A stretch of DNA of 64,000 nucleotides. It comes from Flavobacteriaceae bacterium (GTDB lineage Bacteria; Bacteroidota; Bacteroidia; Flavobacteriales; Flavobacteriaceae). The position numbers and the translations under genes were made by a program. This document shows, piece after piece, positions 1-10,537 of the stretch (the first letter of the stretch is position 1; each line of letters opens with the position of its first letter). The DNA is taken from positions 62,001 through 126,000 of the forward strand of contig JAGYKX010000008.1 in NCBI GenBank assembly GCA_018401115.1. The letters run 5' to 3'. The notes under the pieces are model-generated. The model did not search any database and was not told where the DNA came from. It worked only from the letters and a program-made list of their open reading frames with translations.

Positions 1-1296
1 TGCAGTATAAACTTTGTTGTCTAAAACAATAGCAATACCTGTTTGGTTGTTAAATGCGTCTCCAGTTAATTTCTCCCACTCTTTGGCACCTTTAGTATTC
101 ATGGTCATAGACACTGCAGGACGGCTAAATTGGTCAAAATCGTCTCTAGCATCACTTACCACATCTCCACTAATTCTAGGAGAGTTGTCTCTGTTAGATT
201 TTAAGGCGTACAAACCAACTACCTCAGAATTGGCAGAAGGACGTTCCCACACAAACTTTACATTAGCTAATGAAGCTGGAATAAGTCTGCGAATTTCTTT
301 CATTCTCAAATAAGCCCCTACTGTAGCAGTATCTCTTACTGAAAATTTAAAAGTTTCATATCCTTGTCCTTGACCTCTAATCAAGTCAATTAATGGATTT
401 TGTTGGTTGGCCAATGAATCTTGTGCCACGTCTGCCAATAAAGAATCAATCTCTGAAGCAGGCTTTTGAGTTTCTTCTTTAGTAATAACTAAAGACTTTA
501 AACGCTCATTGGCAGCCACAAAGAAAGAGGCAATATCTTGGTTGTTAGGTGGGTAGGTTTCCCAAAATTCTAATTGAGCCGTACTAGACAATAAATCTTG
601 CGCTCTAGCAATGTCTTTGGCTCCTGGCAATTCTACAAGAATTCTTCCAGAGTTACCTTCTCTTTGGATGTTTGGTTGTGTTACCCCAAAACCATCAATA
701 CGCTCTCTGAGTACCTCAAAAGCAGATACGATGGATTCGTCAATTTTTTGACTTAAAATAGGCTTCACCTCGTCGTCTGACATTTGAAAGTTAATCGCGT
801 CAGATAAAGCTTTGTTTGCAAAAATAGATGGATCTGCTAACTTGGTGTCTCCTTTAATAGCGTCAAATGACTCGAAGAATAAGTTTAAATAAGTGTCGTC
901 GCTACTTTTAGACGCATTATCTGCATCTGCAAGGGCCTTATTAAAAACAGGATTCTTAGAATTGTTGGCCAAGCCTTTTAGAAGGTCTTTTACAGAAATC
1001 TGTAAAGTCACGTTAATCCCACCTTTAAGGTCCAATCCTTTGTTTAATTCTTTTTTCTTAGCGTCTGCATAGCTAGTGAATCCAAAGATTTGATTGTTTG
1101 CTACTGAATCTAAGAAAGCGGTTTCTTCTGCCCCTCTTTTTGCGAGATAGTCTGCGTCAGTGTCTGCAATCTTAGCGGCAGCGAAAGCTACTGAATCTTG
1201 TTCTACCTTACTGGTTATGAAGGTAAAAGATAGCTGGTAAATACTCACTATCCCGAATAAAAAAGCAAATAGCTTTATAAGTCCTTTATTTTGCAT
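1..1296 (-). CDS. secDF: Protein translocase SecDF, N-terminal part (runs off window)
   Basis: This is the first 432 codons of an inner-membrane Sec accessory subunit, which uses the proton gradient to help pull preproteins across the membrane. It opens with one N-terminal membrane segment (about residues 5-24). The SecD motif GLDLKGG follows, then a periplasmic P1 region with RERIDGFGV and the pattern GRILVELPG. The reading frame is open to base 1, so the stop and the SecF half lie outside the window. Calling it a SecD-SecF fusion rests on what is usual in Bacteroidota, because only SecD sequence is visible. ATG at 1296 is the start; a good promoter lies 39-69 bp upstream. Confidence 0.93.
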   Translation of the reverse strand, partial: MQNKGLIKLFAFLFGIVSIYQLSFTFITSKVEQDSVAFAAAKIADTDADYLAKRGAEETAFLDSVANNQIFGFTSYADAKKKELNKGLDLKGGINVTLQISVKDLLKGLANNSKNPVFNKALADADNASKSSDDTYLNLFFESFDAIKGDTKLADPSIFANKALSDAINFQMSDDEVKPILSQKIDESIVSAFEVLRERIDGFGVTQPNIQREGNSGRILVELPGAKDIARAQDLLSSTAQLEFWETYPPNNQDIASFFVAANERLKSLVITKEETQKPASEIDSLLADVAQDSLANQQNPLIDLIRGQGQGYETFKFSVRDTATVGAYLRMKEIRRLIPASLANVKFVWERPSANSEVVGLYALKSNRDNSPRISGDVVSDARDDFDQFSRPAVSMTMNTKGAKEWEKLTGDAFNNQTGIAIVLDNKVYTA

Positions 1297-1334
1297 TAGT
1301 TCAATGAATTATTATTTGGTATATAAATTGCGTG

Positions 1335-1365
1335 CAAATATATCATTTCCAATAGGAACTGACAA
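1335..1365 (-). promoter_or_regulatory. Bacteroidota-type promoter of secDF
   Basis: On the minus strand, TTG (1365-1363) is followed after 20 bases by TATATTTG (1342-1335), matching the -33/-7 consensus TTG...TAnnTTTG. The expected transcript start is near 1328, giving a leader of about 30 nt before the ATG at 1296. Confidence 0.7.
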
Positions 1366-1392
1366 TAATTTGTTTTAAATCACAAAATAAGT

Positions 1393-1415
1393 AAGCGCCC
1401 TCTGTAAAGGCGCTT
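1393..1415 (-). terminator. Hairpin after mdh
   Basis: AAGCGCC and GGCGCTT form a 7-bp stem with a 9-nt loop. It lies 16 bp after the mdh stop and before the secDF promoter. The T-tract on the minus side is weak, so termination may be leaky. Confidence 0.5.
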
Positions 1416-1430
1416 ATATACTTGTTGTGG

Positions 1431-2360
1431 TTATGATATGTCTAAGAGACTGTTTGTTTTTCTTACCCCCTCAGCACTATCTGCCAATTTAGCTTTCTCT
1501 TGGTCGTTCAAAGGAATTGTAACAATTTCTTCAATTCCATTTATCCCTAAGATTACGGGAACACCAATACAAATGCCAGACAAGCCGTACTCCCCTTCTA
1601 ATAAGGTAGAACAAGGGAACATTTTTTTTTGATCACATACAATGGCTTGTGCCATTGCAGACACAGCAGCTCCCGGTGCATACCAAGCAGAAGTGCCTAA
1701 TAACTTGGTCAAGGTTGCTCCACCAACTTTGGTGTCTTCTACTACTTGATCCAAACGCTCCTCACTCACAAAATTAGACACAGGTACAGAGTTTCTAGTA
1801 GCCAATCTGCTCAATGGAACCATTCCAGTATCTGAGTGACCTCCAATCACCATACCATCAATATCTGAGATAGGTGCTCCTACAGCCTCTGCCAAACGAT
1901 ACTTAAATCTAGCGCTGTCTAAAGCACCACCCATACCTATTATCCTGTGCTTTGGTAATCCCGTTGCTTTATGCACCAAATAAGTCATGGTATCCATTGG
2001 ATTACTCACCACCATAATAATAACCTCTGGAGAATATGCCAAAATACTTTGGGCAACAGTCTTCACAATCCCAGCATTAATACCTATAAGCTCCTCTCTT
2101 GTCATTCCAGGTTTTCTTGGAATACCAGAAGTAATAATCGCTAAATGACTCCCTGCAGTTTTGCTATAATCACCAGTCGCTCCTGTAATTTTTGTGTCAA
2201 AACCATTCAAAGAAGCTGTTTGCATTAAATCCATCGCCTTCCCTTCTGCATAACCTTCTTTAATGTCTACCAGCACTACCTCTGAGGCAAAATCTTTTAT
2301 AGCAATATACTCTGCGCAACTTGCACCAACAGCACCTGCTCCTACCACTGTAATCTTCAT
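1431..2360 (-). CDS. mdh: Malate dehydrogenase
   Basis: NAD-dependent oxidation of malate to oxaloacetate in the TCA cycle, in the cytoplasm. The 309-residue protein has the Rossmann motif GAGAVG (residues 7-12), substrate-binding arginines in IPRKPGMTR (R82, R88), the catalytic pair D148/R151 region (LDSAR) and the catalytic histidine H175 in GGHSDTG. This is the LDH-like MDH type. It starts 36 bp after gyrB stops on the same strand with no obvious terminator between, so it may be read from the gyrB promoter. A hairpin separates it from secDF. Confidence 0.95.
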   Translation of the reverse strand: MKITVVGAGAVGASCAEYIAIKDFASEVVLVDIKEGYAEGKAMDLMQTASLNGFDTKITGATGDYSKTAGSHLAIITSGIPRKPGMTREELIGINAGIVKTVAQSILAYSPEVIIMVVSNPMDTMTYLVHKATGLPKHRIIGMGGALDSARFKYRLAEAVGAPISDIDGMVIGGHSDTGMVPLSRLATRNSVPVSNFVSEERLDQVVEDTKVGGATLTKLLGTSAWYAPGAAVSAMAQAIVCDQKKMFPCSTLLEGEYGLSGICIGVPVILGINGIEEIVTIPLNDQEKAKLADSAEGVRKTNSLLDIS

Positions 2361-2396
2361 TCTAATTCTATTTTTTTAAGTTTATAATTTTTCAGT

Positions 2397-4349
<1,953 letters not shown>

Positions 4350-4377
4350 TTATTTGTTTATTTATTAAGCAATCCCA

Positions 4378-4385
4378 CAAATATA
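4378..4385 (-). promoter_or_regulatory. -7 promoter box of gyrB
   Basis: TATATTTG on the minus strand matches the TAnnTTTG -7 consensus of Bacteroidota. It lies 40 bp upstream of the gyrB ATG. No convincing -33 TTG was seen. Confidence 0.55.
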
Positions 4386-4490
4386 ACTAATAGCCTATTA
4401 AATGGGGGTTTAATATGGTTTAGAAGCGCCTAAGTTATTAACAATTATTGTGGAAAATGAGGGGTTTTAAGCAAGTTCAAAAAATAAAAA

Positions 4491-4513
4491 AAGCCCTCCA
4501 TCACGGAGGGCTT
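4491..4513 (-). terminator. Terminator after asnB
   Basis: AAGCCCTCC and GGAGGGCTT form a perfect 9-bp stem with a 5-nt loop. On the minus strand it is followed by a T-rich tract (TTTTATTTTTT). It ends the asnB transcript, 39 bp after the stop codon. Confidence 0.85.
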
Positions 4514-4552
4514 TACGTTCAGAAATAAATCCCGACCAATTTCTAATTAAAA

Positions 4553-6223
4553 TTACTTACTATAGGCATCTGAGTGTACTTTGGCCACTGCCCTACCGGA
4601 AGGATCATTCATGTTTTTAAACGCTTCATCCCATTCAAGTGCAATGGGCGTGCTACAAGCCACAGAAGGCACAGAGGGTACACATAGGGCTGCAGCATCT
4701 GAGGGAAAATGGGTCTCAAATATAGACCTGTAATAAAATTCTTCTTTTGAGGTAGGCGTTTGCAATGGGAATCTGTATGCCGCGTTGGCTAACTGTTCGT
4801 CTGTTACAGCTTCTGCAACAACTTCTTTTAGGGTGTCTATCCAATTGTATCCAACGCCGTCTGAAAACTGCTCTTTTTGCCTCCAAGCGACAGATTCCGG
4901 CAGGTATGCTTCAAAAGCCTTACGCAACACCCATTTTTCCATACGTTCCCCATTGATCATTTTGTCTTTTGGGTTTATTCTCATGGCCACATCCATGAAT
5001 TCTTTGTCCAAGAATGGCACCCTTCCCTCAATACCCCAAGCAGCCAATGACTTGTTGGCGCGCAGGCAGTCGTACATGTGAAGTTTATCTAATTTTCGGA
5101 CTGTTTCTTCATGAAAATCTTTGGCAGACGGCGCTTTGTGAAAGTAAAGGTAGCCGCCAAAAAGCTCGTCGGCGCCCTCGCCAGACAAGACCATTTTAAT
5201 ACCCATAGATTTAATTACTCTAGCCATAAGATACATAGGCGTAGAGGCTCTAATGGTGGTAATATCATAGGTTTCCAGGTTATAAATCACATCCTTAATA
5301 GCGTCTAAACCCTCTTGAATGGTGAATTTTATTTCATGGTGCACTGTACCAATATGGTCGGCCACTTTCTGAGCCGCTGCTAAATCTGGTGAGCCCTCTA
5401 AACCTACAGAGAAAGAGTGTAATTGTGGCCACCAAGCGTCTGTTGTATCTCCTGACTCTACCCTTTTTAGGGCGTATTTTTTGGCTATCGCCGATGTCAC
5501 TGAGGAGTCCAAACCTCCAGATAAAAGTACCCCATAAGGAACGTCAGACATAAGCTGTCTATGCACCGCCGCCTCCAAAGCCTCTTTAATCTCCTGTATA
5601 CTAGTTTCATTGTCTTTCACTGCCTCATAATCCATCCATTCTCTTTCGTACCATCTGATCATTTCACCATCACTAGAATGCATATAATGTCCTGGAGGGA
5701 ATAACTCTATTTTAGAACACACCCCTTCTAAAGCCTTTAATTCAGAAGCCACATAAAAGGTCCCGTGAATATCCCATCCAATATACAATGGGATAATCCC
5801 CATATGATCTCGTGCAATAAAATATGCATCTTTTTGTGCGTCGTAAATAGCAAAGCCAAAAATACCGTTCAATTCATCTAAGAAAGACACCCCTTTTTCT
5901 TGGTAGAGTGCCAAAATAACTTCACAATCGGACTGTGTTTTAAAATCGTATTTCCCCTCAAATTGAGTCCTTAACTCGCGGTGGTTGTATATCTCCCCAT
6001 TGGCTGCCAATACCAAAGTTCCGTCTTCATTGAGCAGTGGCTGCTTTCCAGAAGCTGGATCTACAATAGCCAGTCGTTCATGAGCCATTATCGCATTGTC
6101 ATGGTCATAAATACCACTCCAATCTGGACCTCTATGGCGAATTTTTTTAGACATTTCTAACAACTGAGGCCTTAAATCTCCAGCAGTTTGTTTTAAATCA
6201 AAGGCACATACAATACCACACAT
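4553..6223 (-). CDS. asnB: Asparagine synthetase B (glutamine-hydrolysing)
   Basis: Makes asparagine from aspartate, ATP and glutamine in the cytoplasm. The 556-residue protein begins MCGIV, so Cys2 is the N-terminal nucleophile of the glutaminase (Ntn hydrolase) domain, with RHRGPD following. The C-terminal synthetase domain carries the pyrophosphate loop SGGLDSS and the later GEGADELFGGY. Length and architecture are normal for the family. It is a single-gene unit with a strong terminator downstream. The start is fixed because Cys2 must follow the initiator methionine. Confidence 0.95.
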   Translation of the reverse strand: MCGIVCAFDLKQTAGDLRPQLLEMSKKIRHRGPDWSGIYDHDNAIMAHERLAIVDPASGKQPLLNEDGTLVLAANGEIYNHRELRTQFEGKYDFKTQSDCEVILALYQEKGVSFLDELNGIFGFAIYDAQKDAYFIARDHMGIIPLYIGWDIHGTFYVASELKALEGVCSKIELFPPGHYMHSSDGEMIRWYEREWMDYEAVKDNETSIQEIKEALEAAVHRQLMSDVPYGVLLSGGLDSSVTSAIAKKYALKRVESGDTTDAWWPQLHSFSVGLEGSPDLAAAQKVADHIGTVHHEIKFTIQEGLDAIKDVIYNLETYDITTIRASTPMYLMARVIKSMGIKMVLSGEGADELFGGYLYFHKAPSAKDFHEETVRKLDKLHMYDCLRANKSLAAWGIEGRVPFLDKEFMDVAMRINPKDKMINGERMEKWVLRKAFEAYLPESVAWRQKEQFSDGVGYNWIDTLKEVVAEAVTDEQLANAAYRFPLQTPTSKEEFYYRSIFETHFPSDAAALCVPSVPSVACSTPIALEWDEAFKNMNDPSGRAVAKVHSDAYSK

Positions 6224-6376
6224 AATTGTTATTTATTTAATGAGACAACAAAAATGAGTCAAAACATTAATTTATAAAACTTAAAAGGCTATTTTAATTA
6301 CATTTTAATACTTAATATTAAAAAAAAATACAAAACAGATACCAAAAGAGGTCATTACAGCTTAGTGAACTTACAT

Positions 6377-6395
6377 TTGAAAGCTGGGCTTTCAA
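6377..6395. repeat. Short perfect inverted repeat in the asnB/DUF2911 gap
   Basis: TTGAAAGC and GCTTTCAA are separated by 3 nt. The element lies in the 227-bp AT-rich gap between the divergent genes asnB and the DUF2911 gene, 56 bp before the latter. It could be an operator or a leader hairpin. There is no T-tract, so a terminator is unlikely. Nothing else recognisable was seen in this gap. Confidence 0.4.
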
Positions 6396-6450
6396 TATTC
6401 GTTTTAAATGTGGAACTTAGCATCAGAAATTTTAACTCAAAAAATCAAAC

Positions 6451-7011
6451 ATGAATAAAACAATTATTATGAAAACAAACTTATTTTACAGCCTATGCCT
6501 TTTTGGGTTCCTTTGCAGCAGCAGCCTCTTTGCTCAAGACTTTGGAAAATTAGACGCAAGCCCTATGGATATTGCTTGGTTTCCAGCCAAGCACATGGAC
6601 GCCAATAAAAAAATGAGGGTCATATACAACAGACCTCAACTAAAGAGCAGGTCCTTAAACACTTTGGCACCCAATGACGCTGTTTGGAGAACTGGTGCGA
6701 ATGAAGCCCCTGAAATTACTTTTTATCAAGATGTGATTTTTGGTGGTGAGAAAGTAAAAGCAGGTACTTATGCTTTGTTTACCATTCCTGGTGAAAACAG
6801 CTGGACTATTATTTTAAATAGCAATCTCAACCAATGGGGCTCTTATTCCTATAATGAAAAAGCAGACGTTTTAAGGGTTAAAGCCATTGTCAGTGAAGGT
6901 TCAGAAGCTTTAGAGTATTTTAGTATGGTATTCCATGAAGAAAATGACAACCTACAATTGTCTATGGGTTGGGATACGACTAGAGTACACTTACCTATTT
7001 CAATGCAGTAG
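6451..7011 (+). CDS. Secreted DUF2911 family protein
   Basis: A 186-residue exported protein of the DUF2911 family, common in Bacteroidota and without an assigned function. A signal peptide (hydrophobic stretch about residues 11-27, ending SLFAQ) is followed by the family pattern: SPMD near residue 37, then VIYNRPQLKSR, VWRTGANEAPEITF, and KAGTYALFTIP. A second ATG at 6469 would give a more standard signal peptide and may be the true start. It is a monocistronic gene between asnB (divergent) and an amidohydrolase (convergent), sharing a terminator with the latter. Confidence 0.85.
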   Translation: MNKTIIMKTNLFYSLCLFGFLCSSSLFAQDFGKLDASPMDIAWFPAKHMDANKKMRVIYNRPQLKSRSLNTLAPNDAVWRTGANEAPEITFYQDVIFGGEKVKAGTYALFTIPGENSWTIILNSNLNQWGSYSYNEKADVLRVKAIVSEGSEALEYFSMVFHEENDNLQLSMGWDTTRVHLPISMQ

Positions 7012-7029
7012 TACTAATTGAACAACACA

Positions 7030-7059
7030 AAAAAAAGGAGCCTAAGGGCTCCTTTTTTT
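7030..7059. terminator. Bidirectional terminator
   Basis: A 7-bp GC-rich stem (AGGAGCC/GGCTCCT) is flanked by an A-tract on the left and a T-tract on the right. It can therefore end both the DUF2911 gene (+) and the convergent amidohydrolase gene (-). Confidence 0.85.
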
Positions 7060-7081
7060 TGTGTGAATTATTTTGTGAATT

Positions 7082-8713
7082 TTATTCATACACCAGTTCT
7101 CCCCCTACATAAGTTCTGAAAACCTTAGTATTAGGAACTTCAATCAATGGAACCTGCATCATATCCTGGTGGTATATAACAAAATCTGCCATTTTACCTA
7201 CAGAAATACTCCCGCGTTCTGCCTCCTGAAAATTCGAGTAAGCCGCCCACAAAGTCATCCCTTTTAAAGTTTCTTCTCTCGTTAAGCCATCCTGAATCTG
7301 GAAACCACCCTCTGGATAACCTGAGATGTCTTGCCTTGCTGTTGCGGCTAAGAAAGTTAAGAATGGGCTTACTTGTTCCACAGGAAAATCAGTGCCAAGT
7401 GCAATAGTTCCAGCCTTGTCTAACAAAGTTTTAAAAGCGTAAGCACCTGCCATTCTCTTTGAACCCAGTCGATCTTCTGCCCAGTACATATCTGAGGTTG
7501 CATGGGTCGGTTGAACCGAAGGGATAATTCCTCCATTAAAATAATCAAAATCTTCAGGGCTTATAATTTGAGCGTGTTCTACTTTCCACCGCTTGTCTGT
7601 GGTGCCTACTAGTGCTTCTGCATAGGCACGAAGTACTACAATATTCGCAGAGTCTCCAATCGCATGGGTGTTCATCTGATAATCCGTTGCTGCAATTCTT
7701 TTGGCTAAAGCTTCAATCTCTTTAACACCTGTGACCATAGCACCAAAGTGGTGGTCCCTATCTGAATAAGCTTCCCTAAGGGTAGCTCCCCTAGATCCAA
7801 GTGCTCCGTCTGCATATACTTTAACACTCCCTACTCTTAGTCTTGGAGTCTCTATAACGCCTTTAGGCAGGAAGTAGTCTAAATTTTCAGGACTGTTACT
7901 GACCATAGCATAAATCCTCATTTTAAGGTCTCCCGTCTGGTGTAAACTGTCTATGATTTCTATGATATCTCTATTTAAACCAGCATCATTTACTGTAGTT
8001 AGTCCGTAAGAAAAAGCAATACGCTGGGCGTCTTTTAACGCCGTAACAATATCTACTACTGTTGGCTTAGGCATTACTGCGTCTACGAGTGCCATTGGAT
8101 TGTCTACCAATATACCTATGAGTGCGCCATTTTCCTTTTCTATACTCCCTCCAGCTAACTCAGTATCTATGGTAATACCCGCTAAATCCAAAGCAGCCTG
8201 ATTCACTAAATAAGCGTGTCCGTCTACCCTTTCCAAGGCTACCGGTGTATCTGGAAACAAGGCGTCTAAAGCGGCTTTGGTAGGATATTTTTTTTCTTCC
8301 CAGTCATTCTGATCCCATCCCCTACCTCTTATAAATACGGCAGGTTTCTCATCGTGAAAAGCCACGACTCTGTCAAGGACTTCTTGATAACTTTTTGTTC
8401 CTACCAAATCTACCACCTGTTGGTTTTGTCCCAAACCGTAGAAATGACAATGGGCGTCTATTAATCCAGGGGTAACGGCTTTGCCTTGGGCATCTATAAC
8501 CTTTGAAGATTTATAATGATTTTGGAGCGTTTCCGTGTCCCCTATGGCAACAAATCGACCTTGGTGTACCGCAAAAGCAGTAGCGGTCTTTTGAGTGTCG
8601 TCTACCGTATAAACTTTGGCATTCACCACCAAAAGGTCTACAGACTCTTTAGGGCTACAGCCAACGACGAGTGCAGTAATTACAATTAAAAATAACGATT
8701 TGTACAAGGTCAT
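7082..8713 (-). CDS. Amidohydrolase family 3 lipoprotein (YtcJ-like)
   Basis: A 543-residue metal-dependent hydrolase of the amidohydrolase-3 group. The start chosen is the ATG at 8713, because the lipoprotein signal peptide (MTLYKSLFLIVITALVVGC, lipobox VVGC) begins there. An ORF 15 codons longer only adds residues before it. The metal-binding motif DAHCHF, the long insertion typical of YtcJ-like proteins, VEHAQI and GTDFPVE near the C-terminus are all visible. The substrate is unknown; relatives act on N-substituted amino acids or cyclic amides. It is probably anchored in a membrane facing the periplasm. It lies downstream of the barrel/TPR gene pair but is likely separate. Confidence 0.85.
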   Translation of the reverse strand: MTLYKSLFLIVITALVVGCSPKESVDLLVVNAKVYTVDDTQKTATAFAVHQGRFVAIGDTETLQNHYKSSKVIDAQGKAVTPGLIDAHCHFYGLGQNQQVVDLVGTKSYQEVLDRVVAFHDEKPAVFIRGRGWDQNDWEEKKYPTKAALDALFPDTPVALERVDGHAYLVNQAALDLAGITIDTELAGGSIEKENGALIGILVDNPMALVDAVMPKPTVVDIVTALKDAQRIAFSYGLTTVNDAGLNRDIIEIIDSLHQTGDLKMRIYAMVSNSPENLDYFLPKGVIETPRLRVGSVKVYADGALGSRGATLREAYSDRDHHFGAMVTGVKEIEALAKRIAATDYQMNTHAIGDSANIVVLRAYAEALVGTTDKRWKVEHAQIISPEDFDYFNGGIIPSVQPTHATSDMYWAEDRLGSKRMAGAYAFKTLLDKAGTIALGTDFPVEQVSPFLTFLAATARQDISGYPEGGFQIQDGLTREETLKGMTLWAAYSNFQEAERGSISVGKMADFVIYHQDMMQVPLIEVPNTKVFRTYVGGELVYE

Positions 8714-8791
8714 TTTATGGAGATTTGGTTTAATAATTTGAATTGGTTTTAAAAACAACTAAAGATAGGGAACTGAAGTCAAAAAGAAAAC

Positions 8792-10537
8792 CTATAAATC
8801 GAATCTGTACTGCGCCCCAGCCATAACAATCCTGGGAGGAGCAATAAAACCTGACCAGAGCGCATAGGTACTGCCTGTGAGGTTACTGCCTTTGACAAAA
8901 ACAGATAGTCGGTCATTCGCCTGATAATACAATTGGGTGTCTAATCTTTGAAATCCTGGCAATTCGAAAACTTCAGAAGGCAATGGTCCAGGAGCAATAA
9001 ATTGCACCATTTGACTGGATCTGGCACTTCTAACCCCTGTATAATTCCAGGAGCCATTTAATGTAAATCGGGTTAAAAAGTTGTATTCCAACTGTATTCT
9101 TGCGCTTTCTTTGGGTAAATGCCAAGCCGCTTGGGCTGGAGTGGTAGTATAATCAAAACGGCGATAATGACCCGAGAGACTCAATCCTTGTAATGGAGCT
9201 GCTTCTATAGCTATTTCCAAACGCTGGGTATCTATTGCGTCATAAACCACCTCAAAGCTGTTGCCGTAATTAAACTGTTTTTCATAGGCGTTTAAATAAT
9301 TCTTGGGATTCTGCACAAACAATGCCTGGTTGTTTGTGCTGTTTTCCATCCAAGACAAGCTGTAGGAAAAAGCAGCTCCACCACCTTTTACACCCAACTC
9401 AAGTGCGTAACGCTGGTCAGAAGGAAGCACTTCTAGCGAAGGAGACACAAAGGGGTTCTCTTGAACAAAAGAAGCGTAATCATTTAAGTTAAAGTCTCCA
9501 CTTAGACGGGCAAAAGCACTCACGAAATCTACCACAAGAGTGTATTGACCATAAATATCTGGATAAATTTTTAGTCCATTAGAGTAAATTATTTTTGACC
9601 CTAGCTTAAAAAAAGCATCGGCGCCAGCCAACTCAATCACAGGATTTAAAGCCAATTTATGGAACTGGTAGCTCAATCCGGTACTTTGGTCAAAAGAGGA
9701 AAGTGGTGGGTTGCTAAACTGCCCTGATCTAAAATCGTAACTGGCATTCCAAAACAGGGGTTTGTCTCCAAGCATTAATCGTCCATTCCCATGAATATTA
9801 ATTTTCTGGGCATTGGATTGAGTGGCATCTCTAAAATCGCCCCCCATGATACTCAAGGACTCCAACGCGCCTTTATCTTGTCTAAAAGATCCAAAAATTT
9901 CAGAAGAGAAATAATTTTGCTGTAAATCATATACAGGTACCGCTATGGAAAGCTGTGCTATTCCACCTTGCATGCTTGGCATTCCATACCAAGAATAGGC
10001 CATATGCTGGAATGACGCTCCGGCCTGGTAGTGTTTTTTGCGCTTGGAAAAATAATAACTTCCTTGTAATTGGGTGTCAAAAAAATTACTGTCCCAATCT
10101 ACTTCTGGAAGGTCCTGTACCATACTGTTGTGCATGAGTTGTAACCCAATATGGGCATATCTAGATTGCTTTATCTGACTATCTGCCCAAAGCGCTGCCG
10201 TACTCCTACTTCCCAAACCCAAATGTACCAAGGTATTGTAAGACTTAGGGGCTTTCTCAGCAGGTAAGGCGTCTGGTGCTGCCAATTGCGGGATAAAATT
10301 AGAGGCTACAGGAAATTCTTTTATACGATAGGTCAAGGTTCTTTTTTTATCCCATGAAACCTCTTTGAGAATGGGGGCTATAAGGGGCTTAGCTCCAATT
10401 AAAATAACTGGAGCATAATTCTTTACCACCGTAACAGACTCTGTTCCCAAGTCTTGATCCTGAGCCAAAATTGGGCTTGTAGCCAATAAAAAGAGTAATG
10501 AAAAGTATAGGTTGTGTTTAAGCATCTGTGTCTTCAT
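8792..10537 (-). CDS. Outer-membrane beta-barrel protein, TonB-receptor-like without plug
   Basis: A 581-residue protein with a signal peptide ending SPILAQ. It has many alternating aromatic/polar strands and a C-terminus MAGAQYRFDL typical of barrel proteins. The last third resembles the strand region of TonB-dependent receptors (a strand with FVKGSNLTGSTYALW). The plug domain is missing and the protein is shorter than normal receptors. It overlaps the 3' end of the upstream TPR gene by 20 bp, so the two are translated from one mRNA and probably form an envelope complex. Function is unknown. Confidence 0.75.
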   Translation of the reverse strand: MKTQMLKHNLYFSLLFLLATSPILAQDQDLGTESVTVVKNYAPVILIGAKPLIAPILKEVSWDKKRTLTYRIKEFPVASNFIPQLAAPDALPAEKAPKSYNTLVHLGLGSRSTAALWADSQIKQSRYAHIGLQLMHNSMVQDLPEVDWDSNFFDTQLQGSYYFSKRKKHYQAGASFQHMAYSWYGMPSMQGGIAQLSIAVPVYDLQQNYFSSEIFGSFRQDKGALESLSIMGGDFRDATQSNAQKINIHGNGRLMLGDKPLFWNASYDFRSGQFSNPPLSSFDQSTGLSYQFHKLALNPVIELAGADAFFKLGSKIIYSNGLKIYPDIYGQYTLVVDFVSAFARLSGDFNLNDYASFVQENPFVSPSLEVLPSDQRYALELGVKGGGAAFSYSLSWMENSTNNQALFVQNPKNYLNAYEKQFNYGNSFEVVYDAIDTQRLEIAIEAAPLQGLSLSGHYRRFDYTTTPAQAAWHLPKESARIQLEYNFLTRFTLNGSWNYTGVRSARSSQMVQFIAPGPLPSEVFELPGFQRLDTQLYYQANDRLSVFVKGSNLTGSTYALWSGFIAPPRIVMAGAQYRFDL